From NCBI GenBank assembly GCA_937880075.1, contig CALFLM010000069.1:1-25958 (forward strand): DNA of 25,958 nucleotides, read 5' to 3'. The notes below the pieces were generated by a model. The model was not told the DNA's origin. It saw nothing but the letters and a program-made list of their open reading frames with translations, and made no database searches. The DNA comes from an uncultured Romboutsia sp. (lineage in GTDB: Bacteria; Bacillota; Clostridia; Peptostreptococcales; Peptostreptococcaceae). The translations under genes were made by a program, and so were the position numbers. Positions 1 through 8,118 of this stretch are shown in pieces. The stretch's first letter is position 1. The number at the start of each line of letters is the position of its first letter.

Positions 1-46
1 GGTACTTGGTGGGCAACTGCCTGGGAGAGTAAGACGTAGCCACGTA
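1..46 (+). rRNA. rrf: 5S ribosomal RNA, 3' end only
   Basis: The first bases match the conserved 3' third of bacterial 5S rRNA: GGTACTTGGTGGGCAACTGC followed by CTGGGAGAGTAAGACG and GCCACGTA. The 5' part lies outside the window, so closing helix I cannot be checked. The 3' end is placed near 46 by analogy with the usual GCCAGGCA ending. The last bases (GTAAGACGTAGCCACGTA) differ slightly from the GTAGGACGT-GCCAGG form that I recall as common in relatives. The gene implies a whole rRNA operon to the left. Confidence 0.85.
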
Positions 47-57
47 GTCTTTTTTAT
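31..57 (+). terminator. Possible rRNA operon terminator
   Basis: A T-run (50-55) directly follows the 5S end. A short AAGAC/GTCTT pairing (31-35 with 47-51) can form across the 5S tail. The stem is weak and overlaps the mature RNA, so the terminator call rests mainly on the T-tract and its position. Confidence 0.4.
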
Positions 58-287
58 TTCTAGACTAAATTCATTTCTTTAAAAATTTACTTTAATCCTA
101 ATTATAAATTCTAATACAAATCTCAAATCCATTTAATAATATCATTAATTAAAAGTTCATAATCTATTATAGAAATTTTATGAAATACGATTATTATATC
201 AAATTTATGCTAAAAATAATAATTATAAAGCAATATGTTAATAATAGAAGTGAGATATTGAAAAGAATACATAAAAGGAGATAGATT

Positions 288-3200
288 ATGGCAAAAATTA
301 TTAAAACTATGGATGGGAATACAGCTGCAGCATATGTAGCTTATGCATATACTGATGTAGCAGCTATATTCCCAATAACACCATCTTCTACTATGGCCGA
401 AGTAGTGGATGAGTGGTCTGCACAAGGAGTAAAAAATATATTTAACCAAAGAGTAAGTGTAGTAGAATTGCAATCTGAAGCTGGGGCAGCAGGAACTTTC
501 CATGGCTCACTTCAAGCAGGTGCTCTTACTACTACTTTTACTGCATCACAAGGTTTGCTTTTAATGATACCAAATATGTATAAGGTATCTGGTGAGTTAC
601 TTCCAGGAGTATTCCATGTTAGCGCTCGTGCATTGGCGTCTCAAGCACTTTCAATATTTGGTGATCATCAAGATGTTATGGCAGCACGTCAAACAGGATG
701 TGTACTTCTAGCATCAGGTTCTGTTCAAGAGGTAGCAGATTTAGCACCAGTAGCTCATTTATCTGCTATAAAAGGAAGATTACCATTTATACATTTCTTT
801 GATGGATTTAGAACTTCTCACGAAATACAGAAAATAGAGCTTCTAGATTATAAGGATTATGAATCATTAATCGACAAACAAGCAGTAAAGGCATTTAGAG
901 AAAGAGCACTATTACCGGAACATCCTGTAACTCGTGGTACTGCTCAAAACTCAGATATATATTTCCAAACGAGAGAAGCTGGGAATAAATTTTATGACCA
1001 AATAGTTCCTATAGTAGAAGGATACATGAATGAAGTAAGTAAATTAACAGGTAGAAGCTACGGTCTATTTGATTATTATGGAGATCCAGAAGCTACAAAT
1101 ATATTAATTGCTATGGGATCAGTAACTGAGACTATAGAAGAAACTATAGATGAATTAAATTCAAAAGGAGAAAAACTAGGTTTAGTAAAAGTTCATTTAT
1201 ATAGACCATTTTCAAAAAAACACTTACTAAATATTATACCTAATACTGTAGAAAAAATATGTGTATTAGATAGAACAAAAGAGCCTGGATCTATAGGAGA
1301 GCCACTTTATCTAGATGTTCGCTCAGCATTTTATGGTGAACAAAATGCACCTATGATAATAGGTGGAAGATACGGATTAGGTTCAAAAGATGTAGCGCCA
1401 TCAAGTATAAAGGCAATATTTGATAATTTAACAAGTGTCAATCCTAAAAATCAATTTACTGTAGGTATAGATGATGATGTAACTAATACTTCTTTACTAA
1501 TAGATGAAAACTTTAAGTTAGAATATAAGGATACTATAAACTGTAAATTTTGGGGATTAGGATCAGATGGTACAGTAGGAGCTAACAAACAAGCTATAAA
1601 AATAATAGGAGATAACACTAAGAAATATGTACAAGCATATTTTGCATATGACTCTAAAAAATCCGGTGGGATAACAATGTCTCACTTAAGATTTGGAGAT
1701 TCTCCTATAAGATCGACATATCTAATAGATAATGCAGATTATATAGCTTGCCACAATCAATCTTATGTGAATCAATATGATTTATTAAAAGGACTTAAAA
1801 AAGGTGGGACTTTTGTATTAAATACTATATGGAGTGAAGAGGAACTAGAAACTCATTTACCAGCAAAAATGAAAAACTATTTAGCTAAAAATGAAATAAA
1901 ATTCTATATAGTAAATGCAACTAATATAGCTCAAGAGATAGGACTTGGAAACAGAATAAATATGATAATGCAATCTGCATTCTTTAAATTAGCTAATATA
2001 ATACCTGAAGATGAAGCTACTCAATATTTAAAAGATTCTATAAGTAAAGCGTATGGTAAAAAGGGTGAAAAAGTTGTTAATATGAACTATGAAGCAGTTG
2101 AACAAGGTAAAAATGCTTTAGTTCAAATAAATATACCTTCATCTTGGGCTACAGCTACAGATAATCATAAAGCAAATACACAAGAACCAGAATTTATAAC
2201 AAATATATTAAGACCTATAAATGCACAAGATGGAGATAGCTTACCGGTAAGTGCATTTAATGGTATAGAAGATGGTACATTCCCTCAAGGCACAGCTGCT
2301 TATGAAAAACGTGGAATAGCTGTTAATGTACCAGAATGGATATTAGAAAACTGTATTCAATGTAATCAATGTTCATATATATGCCCTCACTCAACTATAA
2401 GACCATTCCTTCTAAATGAGGACGAATTACAAAATGCACCAGAAGGATTTAATACTAAAAAAGCTGTAGGTAAGGCATTTGATGGATTACAATATAGAAT
2501 TCAAGTAGATACTATGGACTGTACAGGATGTGGAAACTGCGCTGATGTATGTCCAGCTAAAGATAAAGCATTAGTAATGAAACCTCTTGAAAGCCAAACT
2601 GAGAAAGAGATTCCAAATTGGGATTATGCAGTATCTAGTGTTTCAGATAAAGGTCACTTAGTAGAAGGAAAAACTGTTAAAGATTCTCAATTTAAGATGC
2701 CTTTATATGAATTCTCAGGAGCATGTGCTGGATGTGGTGAGCCTGCATATATTAAATTAGTTACTCAATTATATGGAGATAGAATGATGATAGCTAATGC
2801 TACGGGATGTTCATCTATATGGGGTGGATCAGCTCCAACAACTCCATATACTATAAACCATGAAGGCAAAGGTCCAGCTTGGGCAAATTCATTATTTGAA
2901 GATAATGCAGAATTTGGATATGGTATGTATCTAGGTATTAAACAAATAAGAAATAAAATAAAGGAAGATATGCAAGAATTAATATCTATGCAAGAGGCTT
3001 CGTCTTTTAAAGATGTATTTGAAAATTGGATAGCTAATATGAATAATGGAGAAGCATCTAAAGATGCTAGTAAAAAGGTAATAGAAGCAATAGAAACTTG
3101 CAAGTGTGAAGGAAGAGCTAAAGAACTAATAGAATGTTTAATAGAGAAGAAAGACTATTTAGTTAAAAAATCTCAATGGATAGTAGGTGGAGATGGCTGG

Positions 3201-3818
3201 GCATACGATATAGGATATGGAGGGCTTGACCATGTTCTTGCATCAGGTGAAGATATAAATGTATTAGTATTTGATACAGAAATATACTCTAATACAGGAG
3301 GACAATCATCAAAAGCTACTCCTGTAGCTGCAATGGCAAAATTTGCGGCAGCAGGTAAGAGATCTAAGAAAAAGGATTTAGGTATGATGGCTATGAGCTA
3401 TGGAAATGTATATGTTGCTCAGGTTGGTATGGGAGCAGATAAAAATCAAGTATTAAAAGCTATAAGAGAAGCCGAAGAATACGATGGACCATCATTAATA
3501 ATAGCTTATGCACCATGTATATCTCATGGATTAAAAGAAGGTATGGGAAGAAGTAGTGCTAATCAAGCTCAAGCTGTTGCTTGTGGATACTGGCATTTAT
3601 ATAGATATAATCCTGTATTAAAAGAAGAAGGTAAGAATCCATTTATTTTAGATTCTAAGGAACCAACTGAAAACTTTAGAGATTTCTTAATGGCACAAGT
3701 AAGATACTCTGCTATAGCTAAGCAATTCCCAGATGTTGCAGAAGAATTATTTAATTTAGCTGAGAAGTATTCTAAAGAAAGATATGAAAATTACAAGAGA
3801 TTAGCAAATCAAGGTTAA
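288..3818 (+). CDS. nifJ: Pyruvate:ferredoxin (flavodoxin) oxidoreductase
   Basis: Cytoplasmic enzyme that oxidatively decarboxylates pyruvate with CoA to acetyl-CoA and CO2 and reduces ferredoxin. It is the central step of clostridial fermentation. The 1176-residue chain has the usual length and order of the single-subunit form. The N-terminal pyruvate-binding domain begins with the YVAYAYTDVAAIFPITPSS region. A two-[4Fe-4S] ferredoxin domain follows, with C689, C692, C695, C699 and C745, C748, C751, C755. The C-terminal thiamine-diphosphate domain carries the proximal-cluster cysteines C813, C816, C841 and C1077 and a GDGWAYDIGYGGLDH cofactor motif. The start is well supported by AAAAGGAG at 273-280, seven bases before the ATG. 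It is probably monocistronic: rRNA lies upstream and a clear terminator follows. I found no convincing promoter or redox (Rex-type) operator in the upstream gap. The identity is very secure. Confidence 0.98.
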   Translation: MAKIIKTMDGNTAAAYVAYAYTDVAAIFPITPSSTMAEVVDEWSAQGVKNIFNQRVSVVELQSEAGAAGTFHGSLQAGALTTTFTASQGLLLMIPNMYKVSGELLPGVFHVSARALASQALSIFGDHQDVMAARQTGCVLLASGSVQEVADLAPVAHLSAIKGRLPFIHFFDGFRTSHEIQKIELLDYKDYESLIDKQAVKAFRERALLPEHPVTRGTAQNSDIYFQTREAGNKFYDQIVPIVEGYMNEVSKLTGRSYGLFDYYGDPEATNILIAMGSVTETIEETIDELNSKGEKLGLVKVHLYRPFSKKHLLNIIPNTVEKICVLDRTKEPGSIGEPLYLDVRSAFYGEQNAPMIIGGRYGLGSKDVAPSSIKAIFDNLTSVNPKNQFTVGIDDDVTNTSLLIDENFKLEYKDTINCKFWGLGSDGTVGANKQAIKIIGDNTKKYVQAYFAYDSKKSGGITMSHLRFGDSPIRSTYLIDNADYIACHNQSYVNQYDLLKGLKKGGTFVLNTIWSEEELETHLPAKMKNYLAKNEIKFYIVNATNIAQEIGLGNRINMIMQSAFFKLANIIPEDEATQYLKDSISKAYGKKGEKVVNMNYEAVEQGKNALVQINIPSSWATATDNHKANTQEPEFITNILRPINAQDGDSLPVSAFNGIEDGTFPQGTAAYEKRGIAVNVPEWILENCIQCNQCSYICPHSTIRPFLLNEDELQNAPEGFNTKKAVGKAFDGLQYRIQVDTMDCTGCGNCADVCPAKDKALVMKPLESQTEKEIPNWDYAVSSVSDKGHLVEGKTVKDSQFKMPLYEFSGACAGCGEPAYIKLVTQLYGDRMMIANATGCSSIWGGSAPTTPYTINHEGKGPAWANSLFEDNAEFGYGMYLGIKQIRNKIKEDMQELISMQEASSFKDVFENWIANMNNGEASKDASKKVIEAIETCKCEGRAKELIECLIEKKDYLVKKSQWIVGGDGWAYDIGYGGLDHVLASGEDINVLVFDTEIYSNTGGQSSKATPVAAMAKFAAAGKRSKKKDLGMMAMSYGNVYVAQVGMGADKNQVLKAIREAEEYDGPSLIIAYAPCISHGLKEGMGRSSANQAQAVACGYWHLYRYNPVLKEEGKNPFILDSKEPTENFRDFLMAQVRYSAIAKQFPDVAEELFNLAEKYSKERYENYKRLANQG

Positions 3819-3824
3819 ATTATT

Positions 3825-3854
3825 AAGCGTATGTCTATTTAGATATACGCTTTT
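3825..3854 (+). terminator. Intrinsic terminator after nifJ
   Basis: A 12-bp stem with one G-T wobble (3825-3836 with 3841-3852) closes a 4-base ATTT loop and is followed by TTTT. It begins six bases after the stop codon. Confidence 0.88.
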
Positions 3855-3872
3855 ATAATATTGTGGGGTATT

Positions 3873-3902
3873 TTTACATATTATTTAAATTTATGTTATA
3901 AT
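3873..3902 (+). promoter_or_regulatory. Sigma-A type promoter of murJ
   Basis: TTTACA (3873-3878) is followed after an 18-base spacer by TATAAT (3897-3902). A TGT just before the hexamer makes it an extended -10. It lies between the nifJ terminator and murJ, about 80 bases before the murJ start. Confidence 0.7.
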
Positions 3903-3982
3903 TGTTTAAATAAAATTATCAATATCTATATTAAGGGATAATATTAAAAAGTATTACTTAAAATCAGAAAAGAGGAATAGTT

Positions 3983-5545
3983 ATGTCAAAAAAAACTAAA
4001 ATAACTGTTATAGTGTTAATGTTGATAATATTAGCATCGAAGATAACAGGATTTTTTAGAGATATAGTATTAGCCCAAACATTTGGTGCAGGTAAAATAA
4101 CTGATGCATATTTGACTGCTCTTAATATACCTGTGGTTTTATTTGATGGAATAAGTGCGGCTTTAGGTACAACATTTATACCGATATATTTCAAGATTAA
4201 ATCAAGTAAAGGACAAGATGAAGTTAATAAGTTTACAAGTAACATTCTTAATATAGTTATAATCATAAGTATCGTATTTGTATTACTAAGTATAATACTT
4301 GCACCATATATAGTAAAAATATTTGCTATAGGATTTAAGGGAGATGTTTTTGATTTAACAGTAAGTTACTCTAAAATATTAATATTTTCAATGGTATTTA
4401 TAGCTATAAATGGATTAGTATCATCATATTTAGTAGCATCAGGTAATGTATATATTTCAGGGGCTATAACTATACCATTTAATATATTTGTTATAATAGC
4501 TATTATTTTTGCATCAACGACAGAACCTTATACTATGGTTTATGGAACTTTAATTGCATATATATCTCAATTATTATTTCAGTTGCCATTATTAATAAAA
4601 AAAGGATATAGACATAGATTAGCTGTAAATTTAAAAGATGAAAATATAAGGCAAATACTATTTTTAGTTATACCAGTATTTTTAGGTTCTTATATTAATC
4701 AAATAAATGCGGTAGTAAATAGAACTTTAGCATCAACCTTAGATAGTGGTAGCATAACAGCATTAAATTATGCTAATAAATTAAATATGTTTGCAGTAGG
4801 AGTAATAGCTGTAGCTATATCTACAATAATGTACCCGATACTTTCAAAACTAGCTAGTGAAGGAAATAAAAAATTATTTAAAATAAATCTTTCAAAATCC
4901 ATAAATATGATAGTAATAATAATGTTACCTATAATGGTGGTAATGACAACATTTTCTAATGAAATAGTAAAAGTTCTTTTTGAAGAGGGATCTTTTAACT
5001 CACATGATACATACTTGACCTCAACAGCATTATTTTTTTACTCTATAGGAATACTATCCTATGGATTAAAAGAGTTATTAGCGAAGTCATTTTACTCATT
5101 ACAAGATACTAAAACGCCTGTTAGAAATGCAACTATCTCAGTAGTTATAAATATTGTTTTTTCTATAATTTTAGTAAATATAATGGGGATAGGGGGACTA
5201 GCACTGGCAAGTTCTATATCAGCTACAGTAACTACGATGCTTTTATTAATATCTCTAAGGAAAAAAATAGGTAAAATAGGGTTTAGTTATATATTAAAAA
5301 CATTTATTAAGGTAACTATAGCATCTATTATAATGTATATAATTATGAGAATTACTTATAATTTAGTATTTACTTATGGAAGTAGATTTGCTTTAGAATC
5401 TAGAAAATTTATAGCCTTTAATTGCTTTGTATCTATAATATTAGGAATGAGTACATACTTAATTTTAGTATTAGCATTAAAAGTAAAAGAAGTAAAAGAG
5501 ATATTTGATACAATACTATTTAAGTTGAAGAAGTATTTTATATAG
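3983..5545 (+). CDS. murJ: MurJ/MviN-family lipid flippase homologue
   Basis: Polytopic inner-membrane protein of the MOP exporter superfamily. The family's best-known role is flipping lipid II across the membrane for peptidoglycan synthesis. The 520 residues are almost all hydrophobic segments, compatible with about 14 membrane helices. The family signature GFFRDIVLAQTFGAGKITDAY starts at residue 23 (in two parts: GFFRDIVLAQ, then TFGAGKITDAY). Against the E. coli protein as I remember it, R26 and D41 match the essential R24 and D39, K20 replaces R18 and K266 replaces R270. Residue 54 is Phe where E. coli has essential R52. It may therefore be a divergent paralogue rather than the main lipid II flippase. 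The ATG has AGAGGAA at 3971-3977. A small membrane protein gene follows after 45 bases with no terminator between, so the two are likely co-transcribed. Confidence 0.85.
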   Translation: MSKKTKITVIVLMLIILASKITGFFRDIVLAQTFGAGKITDAYLTALNIPVVLFDGISAALGTTFIPIYFKIKSSKGQDEVNKFTSNILNIVIIISIVFVLLSIILAPYIVKIFAIGFKGDVFDLTVSYSKILIFSMVFIAINGLVSSYLVASGNVYISGAITIPFNIFVIIAIIFASTTEPYTMVYGTLIAYISQLLFQLPLLIKKGYRHRLAVNLKDENIRQILFLVIPVFLGSYINQINAVVNRTLASTLDSGSITALNYANKLNMFAVGVIAVAISTIMYPILSKLASEGNKKLFKINLSKSINMIVIIMLPIMVVMTTFSNEIVKVLFEEGSFNSHDTYLTSTALFFYSIGILSYGLKELLAKSFYSLQDTKTPVRNATISVVINIVFSIILVNIMGIGGLALASSISATVTTMLLLISLRKKIGKIGFSYILKTFIKVTIASIIMYIIMRITYNLVFTYGSRFALESRKFIAFNCFVSIILGMSTYLILVLALKVKEVKEIFDTILFKLKKYFI

Positions 5546-5590
5546 TAAATAAATTATAAATAAACATGTAGATAAGGGAGGGGATTTCTT

Positions 5591-5758
5591 ATGAGGAAGT
5601 TTATATATTTTATTGTATTGATAGTATCTATAACTCCTGTTTTAACACATATATTGGAAGAAAACTATATAATAGCTATAGTATACGGAATTTTCTTTAT
5701 ATTCGTTTTACATCCATTTATAAAAAGATTAATGGATAAAAGTAATTATGACAGATAG
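5591..5758 (+). CDS. Small two-helix membrane protein, unknown function
   Basis: This 55-codon frame is not recognised as any named family. It starts with ATG behind a strong GGGAGGGG Shine-Dalgarno sequence (spacing about 8), which argues that it is a real gene. The product begins MRKFIYFIVLIVSITPVLTH, a likely membrane helix. A short polar stretch (LEENY) follows, then a second hydrophobic segment (IIAIVYGIFFIFVLHPFI), and it ends in a charged tail (KRLMDKSNYDR). The positive residues at both ends suggest a hairpin with both termini in the cytoplasm. It sits 45 bases behind the MurJ homologue in the same direction, so a role near that transporter or the cell envelope is possible but is only an inference from position. 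A hairpin overlaps its stop codon. Confidence 0.7.
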   Translation: MRKFIYFIVLIVSITPVLTHILEENYIIAIVYGIFFIFVLHPFIKRLMDKSNYDR

Positions 5759-5800
5759 ATATATAATCATTAAAAATATTAATAACAATGATATATATCT
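5757..5800 (+). terminator. Hairpin at end of murJ unit, possible terminator
   Basis: AGATATATAATCATT (5757-5771) pairs with AATGATATATATCT (5787-5800), a 14-bp stem with one bulged A and a 15-base loop. There is no T-tract after it and the stem is all A-T rich, so it may be a weak terminator or only a 3'-end stabiliser. Confidence 0.35.
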
Positions 5801-5814
5801 TAAATGGTTAAAAT

Positions 5815-5876
5815 CAGCAAAATATATAATATTAAAATTATACTATGATATAATTTAGTATATATTAATTTTGCTG
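5815..5876. promoter_or_regulatory. Long dyad over the likely promoter of the siroheme reductase gene
   Basis: Perfect 9-bp arms CAGCAAAAT (5815-5823) and ATTTTGCTG (5868-5876) are spaced by 44 AT-rich bases, with further imperfect pairing inward. An extended -10 element, TGATATAAT (5846-5854), lies close to the centre. No good -35 is seen. The right arm ends two bases before the CGAGGAG ribosome site. Such a layout could be an operator or, if transcription begins upstream of the dyad, a leader hairpin masking the ribosome site. Confidence 0.45.
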
Positions 5877-5896
5877 GACGAGGAGAATGAGTAATT

Positions 5897-7468
5897 ATGA
5901 ATAGCTTAAAAGAAGCTTTAATCAAAGAAATACCAGTATTTAGGGAACTAGGACGAAAATTTGTGAATAAAGAAGTTTCAACAGGGGAGTTTAAGGCAAT
6001 GTCTGGTGGTATGGGTTCTTATGCTCAACGTGATGGGCAAGACTTTATGATAAGGCTAAGAATTCCATCAGGAATAATGAGTATGAATGAATTCAAAAAG
6101 GTATATGAATTAGCAAAAAAACAAAATTTAGAAAAAGTACATTTAACTACTAGACAAGCGATACAATTACATAGCTTATCTATAGATGGCGTTTGTGACA
6201 CAATGGAAGAAGCACTAAGAAACGACATATTCACACGTGGAGGGGGAGGAAATTTCCCGAGAAATGTATCAATATCTCCATTATCAGGTGTAGATGTAGA
6301 AGAAGCATTTGATGTTACTCCATATGCAATAGCAGTAAATAAACACTTTATGAGCAAAATAACTACATATAAATTACCAAGAAAGTTAAAAGTATCGTTT
6401 TCAAGTAGTGAAAAAGATTGTGGAAATAGTACTATAGCAGATTTAGGTTTTTTAGCTATAAAAAAGGATAATAAAGAATATTTTAAAGTTTATATAGGCG
6501 GAGGGATTGGAAAAAATCCAGCAAAATCAGTAGAGTTTGACTCATTAATAAATTCTAATGAAATATTATATCATGTAGAAGCTATAACAAATTTATTTAT
6601 GGCGGAAGGTGATTATGAGAATAAAAATAAGGCTCGTATAAGATATATAGTTGGTAGGATGGGAGAAGAAGCATTTTTAAATTGTTATAAAGAACATCTT
6701 AACAAGGTATTTGAAAGTGAAAGTTTAGATGTAAATATAGAATATAAGGAATATAAAAAACAAGGTATAAAAACTACTGTAAATCACAATAGGTTAATAC
6801 CACAAAAACAAGAAGGTCTTTATAGTGTATACTTCCATCCTATATGCGGTCAGTTATCTATGACTGATTATAAATTATTAATAGATAAATTAGATAAGTT
6901 AGAAGATATAGAAATTAGATTATCTATGAATGAAGGTATGTATATAAGAAATCTAAATGGGAAAGAGGCTGTTGAATTAATAAATCTGACTCAAAACTTA
7001 GGTGGAGAAACTAGATTAGAGCAAAGTATAGCTTGTATAGGTTCTAATATATGTCAAATAGGTATAGCTGATAGTCAGGGAATGTTAGAAGATATACTAG
7101 AGTACTTTAAAGAAAAGAAATTTACAGCTGATATACTTCCTAAAATAAGAATATCAGGATGCACAAATTCTTGTGGAACGCATCAGATGGGAATACTAGG
7201 GTTTGCAGGAAAGAAAAAAAGAGTAAATAATGTGGTTACAGAAGCCTTTGAACTTTATATAGGTGGAGAAAAGGGAAAAGATAAGACAAAATTAGGATGT
7301 TTTATAGGAGATATAATTAGAGATAATGTACCAGTATTCTTGTATGAATTAGCTAAGTCAGTAGAAGAGTCTAAGTTGACTTATGAAGAATATATAGTAG
7401 TAAATAATGAACAGTTAAATAATATAATAGATAAGTATTTAGTTGAAGAAAGAGTAGTTAAAGCTTAG
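5897..7468 (+). CDS. Siroheme [4Fe-4S] nitrite/sulfite reductase-like protein
   Basis: Single-chain cytoplasmic reductase of the ferredoxin-nitrite reductase/sulfite reductase hemoprotein family, which carries out six-electron reduction of nitrite to ammonia or sulfite to sulfide. The 523-residue length is typical. Two half-domains repeat in order: a ferredoxin-like fold around residues 50-110 and again near 305-370, each followed by a siroheme-binding domain. Cluster and siroheme ligands are complete: C380 and C386 (CIGSNIC) and C422 and C426 (CTNSC). Substrate-site basic residues seem kept: R86 in TTRQ, R122 in PRN, and K163 and K165 in PRKLKVSF. The start is supported by CGAGGAG at 5879-5885. 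It stands alone, with no reductase subunit, siroheme or sulfur genes nearby, so the substrate cannot be told. The electron donor is probably ferredoxin. Confidence 0.9.
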   Translation: MNSLKEALIKEIPVFRELGRKFVNKEVSTGEFKAMSGGMGSYAQRDGQDFMIRLRIPSGIMSMNEFKKVYELAKKQNLEKVHLTTRQAIQLHSLSIDGVCDTMEEALRNDIFTRGGGGNFPRNVSISPLSGVDVEEAFDVTPYAIAVNKHFMSKITTYKLPRKLKVSFSSSEKDCGNSTIADLGFLAIKKDNKEYFKVYIGGGIGKNPAKSVEFDSLINSNEILYHVEAITNLFMAEGDYENKNKARIRYIVGRMGEEAFLNCYKEHLNKVFESESLDVNIEYKEYKKQGIKTTVNHNRLIPQKQEGLYSVYFHPICGQLSMTDYKLLIDKLDKLEDIEIRLSMNEGMYIRNLNGKEAVELINLTQNLGGETRLEQSIACIGSNICQIGIADSQGMLEDILEYFKEKKFTADILPKIRISGCTNSCGTHQMGILGFAGKKKRVNNVVTEAFELYIGGEKGKDKTKLGCFIGDIIRDNVPVFLYELAKSVEESKLTYEEYIVVNNEQLNNIIDKYLVEERVVKA

Positions 7469-7477
7469 TTATATATT

Positions 7478-7508
7478 AAGAGTCCTTTAATTGTAAGGGC
7501 TCTTTTTT
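7478..7508 (+). terminator. Intrinsic terminator after siroheme reductase
   Basis: AAGAGTCCTT (7478-7487) pairs with AAGGGCTCTT (7495-7504) with one wobble and a 7-base loop, followed by T's to 7508. It starts 10 bases after the stop codon. Confidence 0.92.
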
Positions 7509-7680
7509 CATACTGAATTATTGAAGTATATAAAAATTATAGCTTGTTTAACTCGAATATACATATAAAATGTAAAATTACAAATTAGTAAAGAATACAT
7601 AAATTATATAGTAAATTTAAATACAGTAGAATACAATTAAGTATATAGAAAAAAGCATATTCTGTGAGGAGGGGGAAACA

Positions 7681-8103
7681 ATGAAGTTAATATGGCTAGT
7701 TGTAGCTATTTTATTTGCAGTAGCAGAGCTTATGACAACTACATTAACACTAATTTGGTTTAGTATAGGTGCAGTAATATTAATATTTCTAAGTAGTATA
7801 ATAGATAGTATTTTGATTCAAATAATAATATTTGCAATAATTTCTACATCAATGTTAATCATAGCCACTAAAAAATTTATAAAACAGGATAAAAATTATA
7901 AATATAATACTAATTTACAAGCGATTATAAATAAAAAAGGTATAGTAAAAGAAACTATATATCCAAGTCAAGTTGGGATTGTAATTATTGATGGAGAAAG
8001 TTGGAGTGCAATATCATATGATAATGAGAAGATAGATAAAGGAGTAACAGTAGAAGTATTGAAAATAGAGGGTGTCAAGGTAGTAGTAAAAAAAATTGAT
8101 TAA
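7681..8103 (+). CDS. NfeD-like membrane protein
   Basis: A 140-residue member of the short NfeD family, which typically partners SPFH/stomatin proteins at membrane microdomains. Roughly residues 3-65 are hydrophobic and could form two or three membrane helices (for example LIWLVVAILFAVAELM and IWFSIGAVILIFL). A basic linker follows (KKFIKQDKNYKY). Residues of about 78-140 form the soluble part, with the GIVKETIYPSQVGIVIIDGESW and VTVEVLKIEGVKVVV pattern of the NfeD C-terminal OB-fold. It lacks the long N-terminal ClpP-like protease domain of large NfeD proteins. The ribosome site GAGGAGGGGG is very strong. The SPFH gene starts 15 bases after its stop, and family precedent plus spacing support an operon and a physical partnership. 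Confidence 0.85.
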   Translation: MKLIWLVVAILFAVAELMTTTLTLIWFSIGAVILIFLSSIIDSILIQIIIFAIISTSMLIIATKKFIKQDKNYKYNTNLQAIINKKGIVKETIYPSQVGIVIIDGESWSAISYDNEKIDKGVTVEVLKIEGVKVVVKKID

Positions 8104-8118
8104 CGAGGAGAGTATCAT

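Noticed and set aside
47..287. Search for a promoter, Rex operator or tRNA between 5S and nifJ
   Set aside because: The TATAAA-like elements have no -35 at proper spacing, no TTGTTAA-type dyad was found, and no tRNA fold is visible.
2765..3103. Minus-strand open frame of 112 codons inside nifJ
   Set aside because: It lies opposite strongly conserved thiamine-domain codons, has no family resemblance and no ribosome site. It is a by-product of AT-rich coding bias.
3964..4266. Minus-strand open frame opposite the start of murJ
   Set aside because: It mirrors hydrophobic MurJ codons and shows no independent gene signal.
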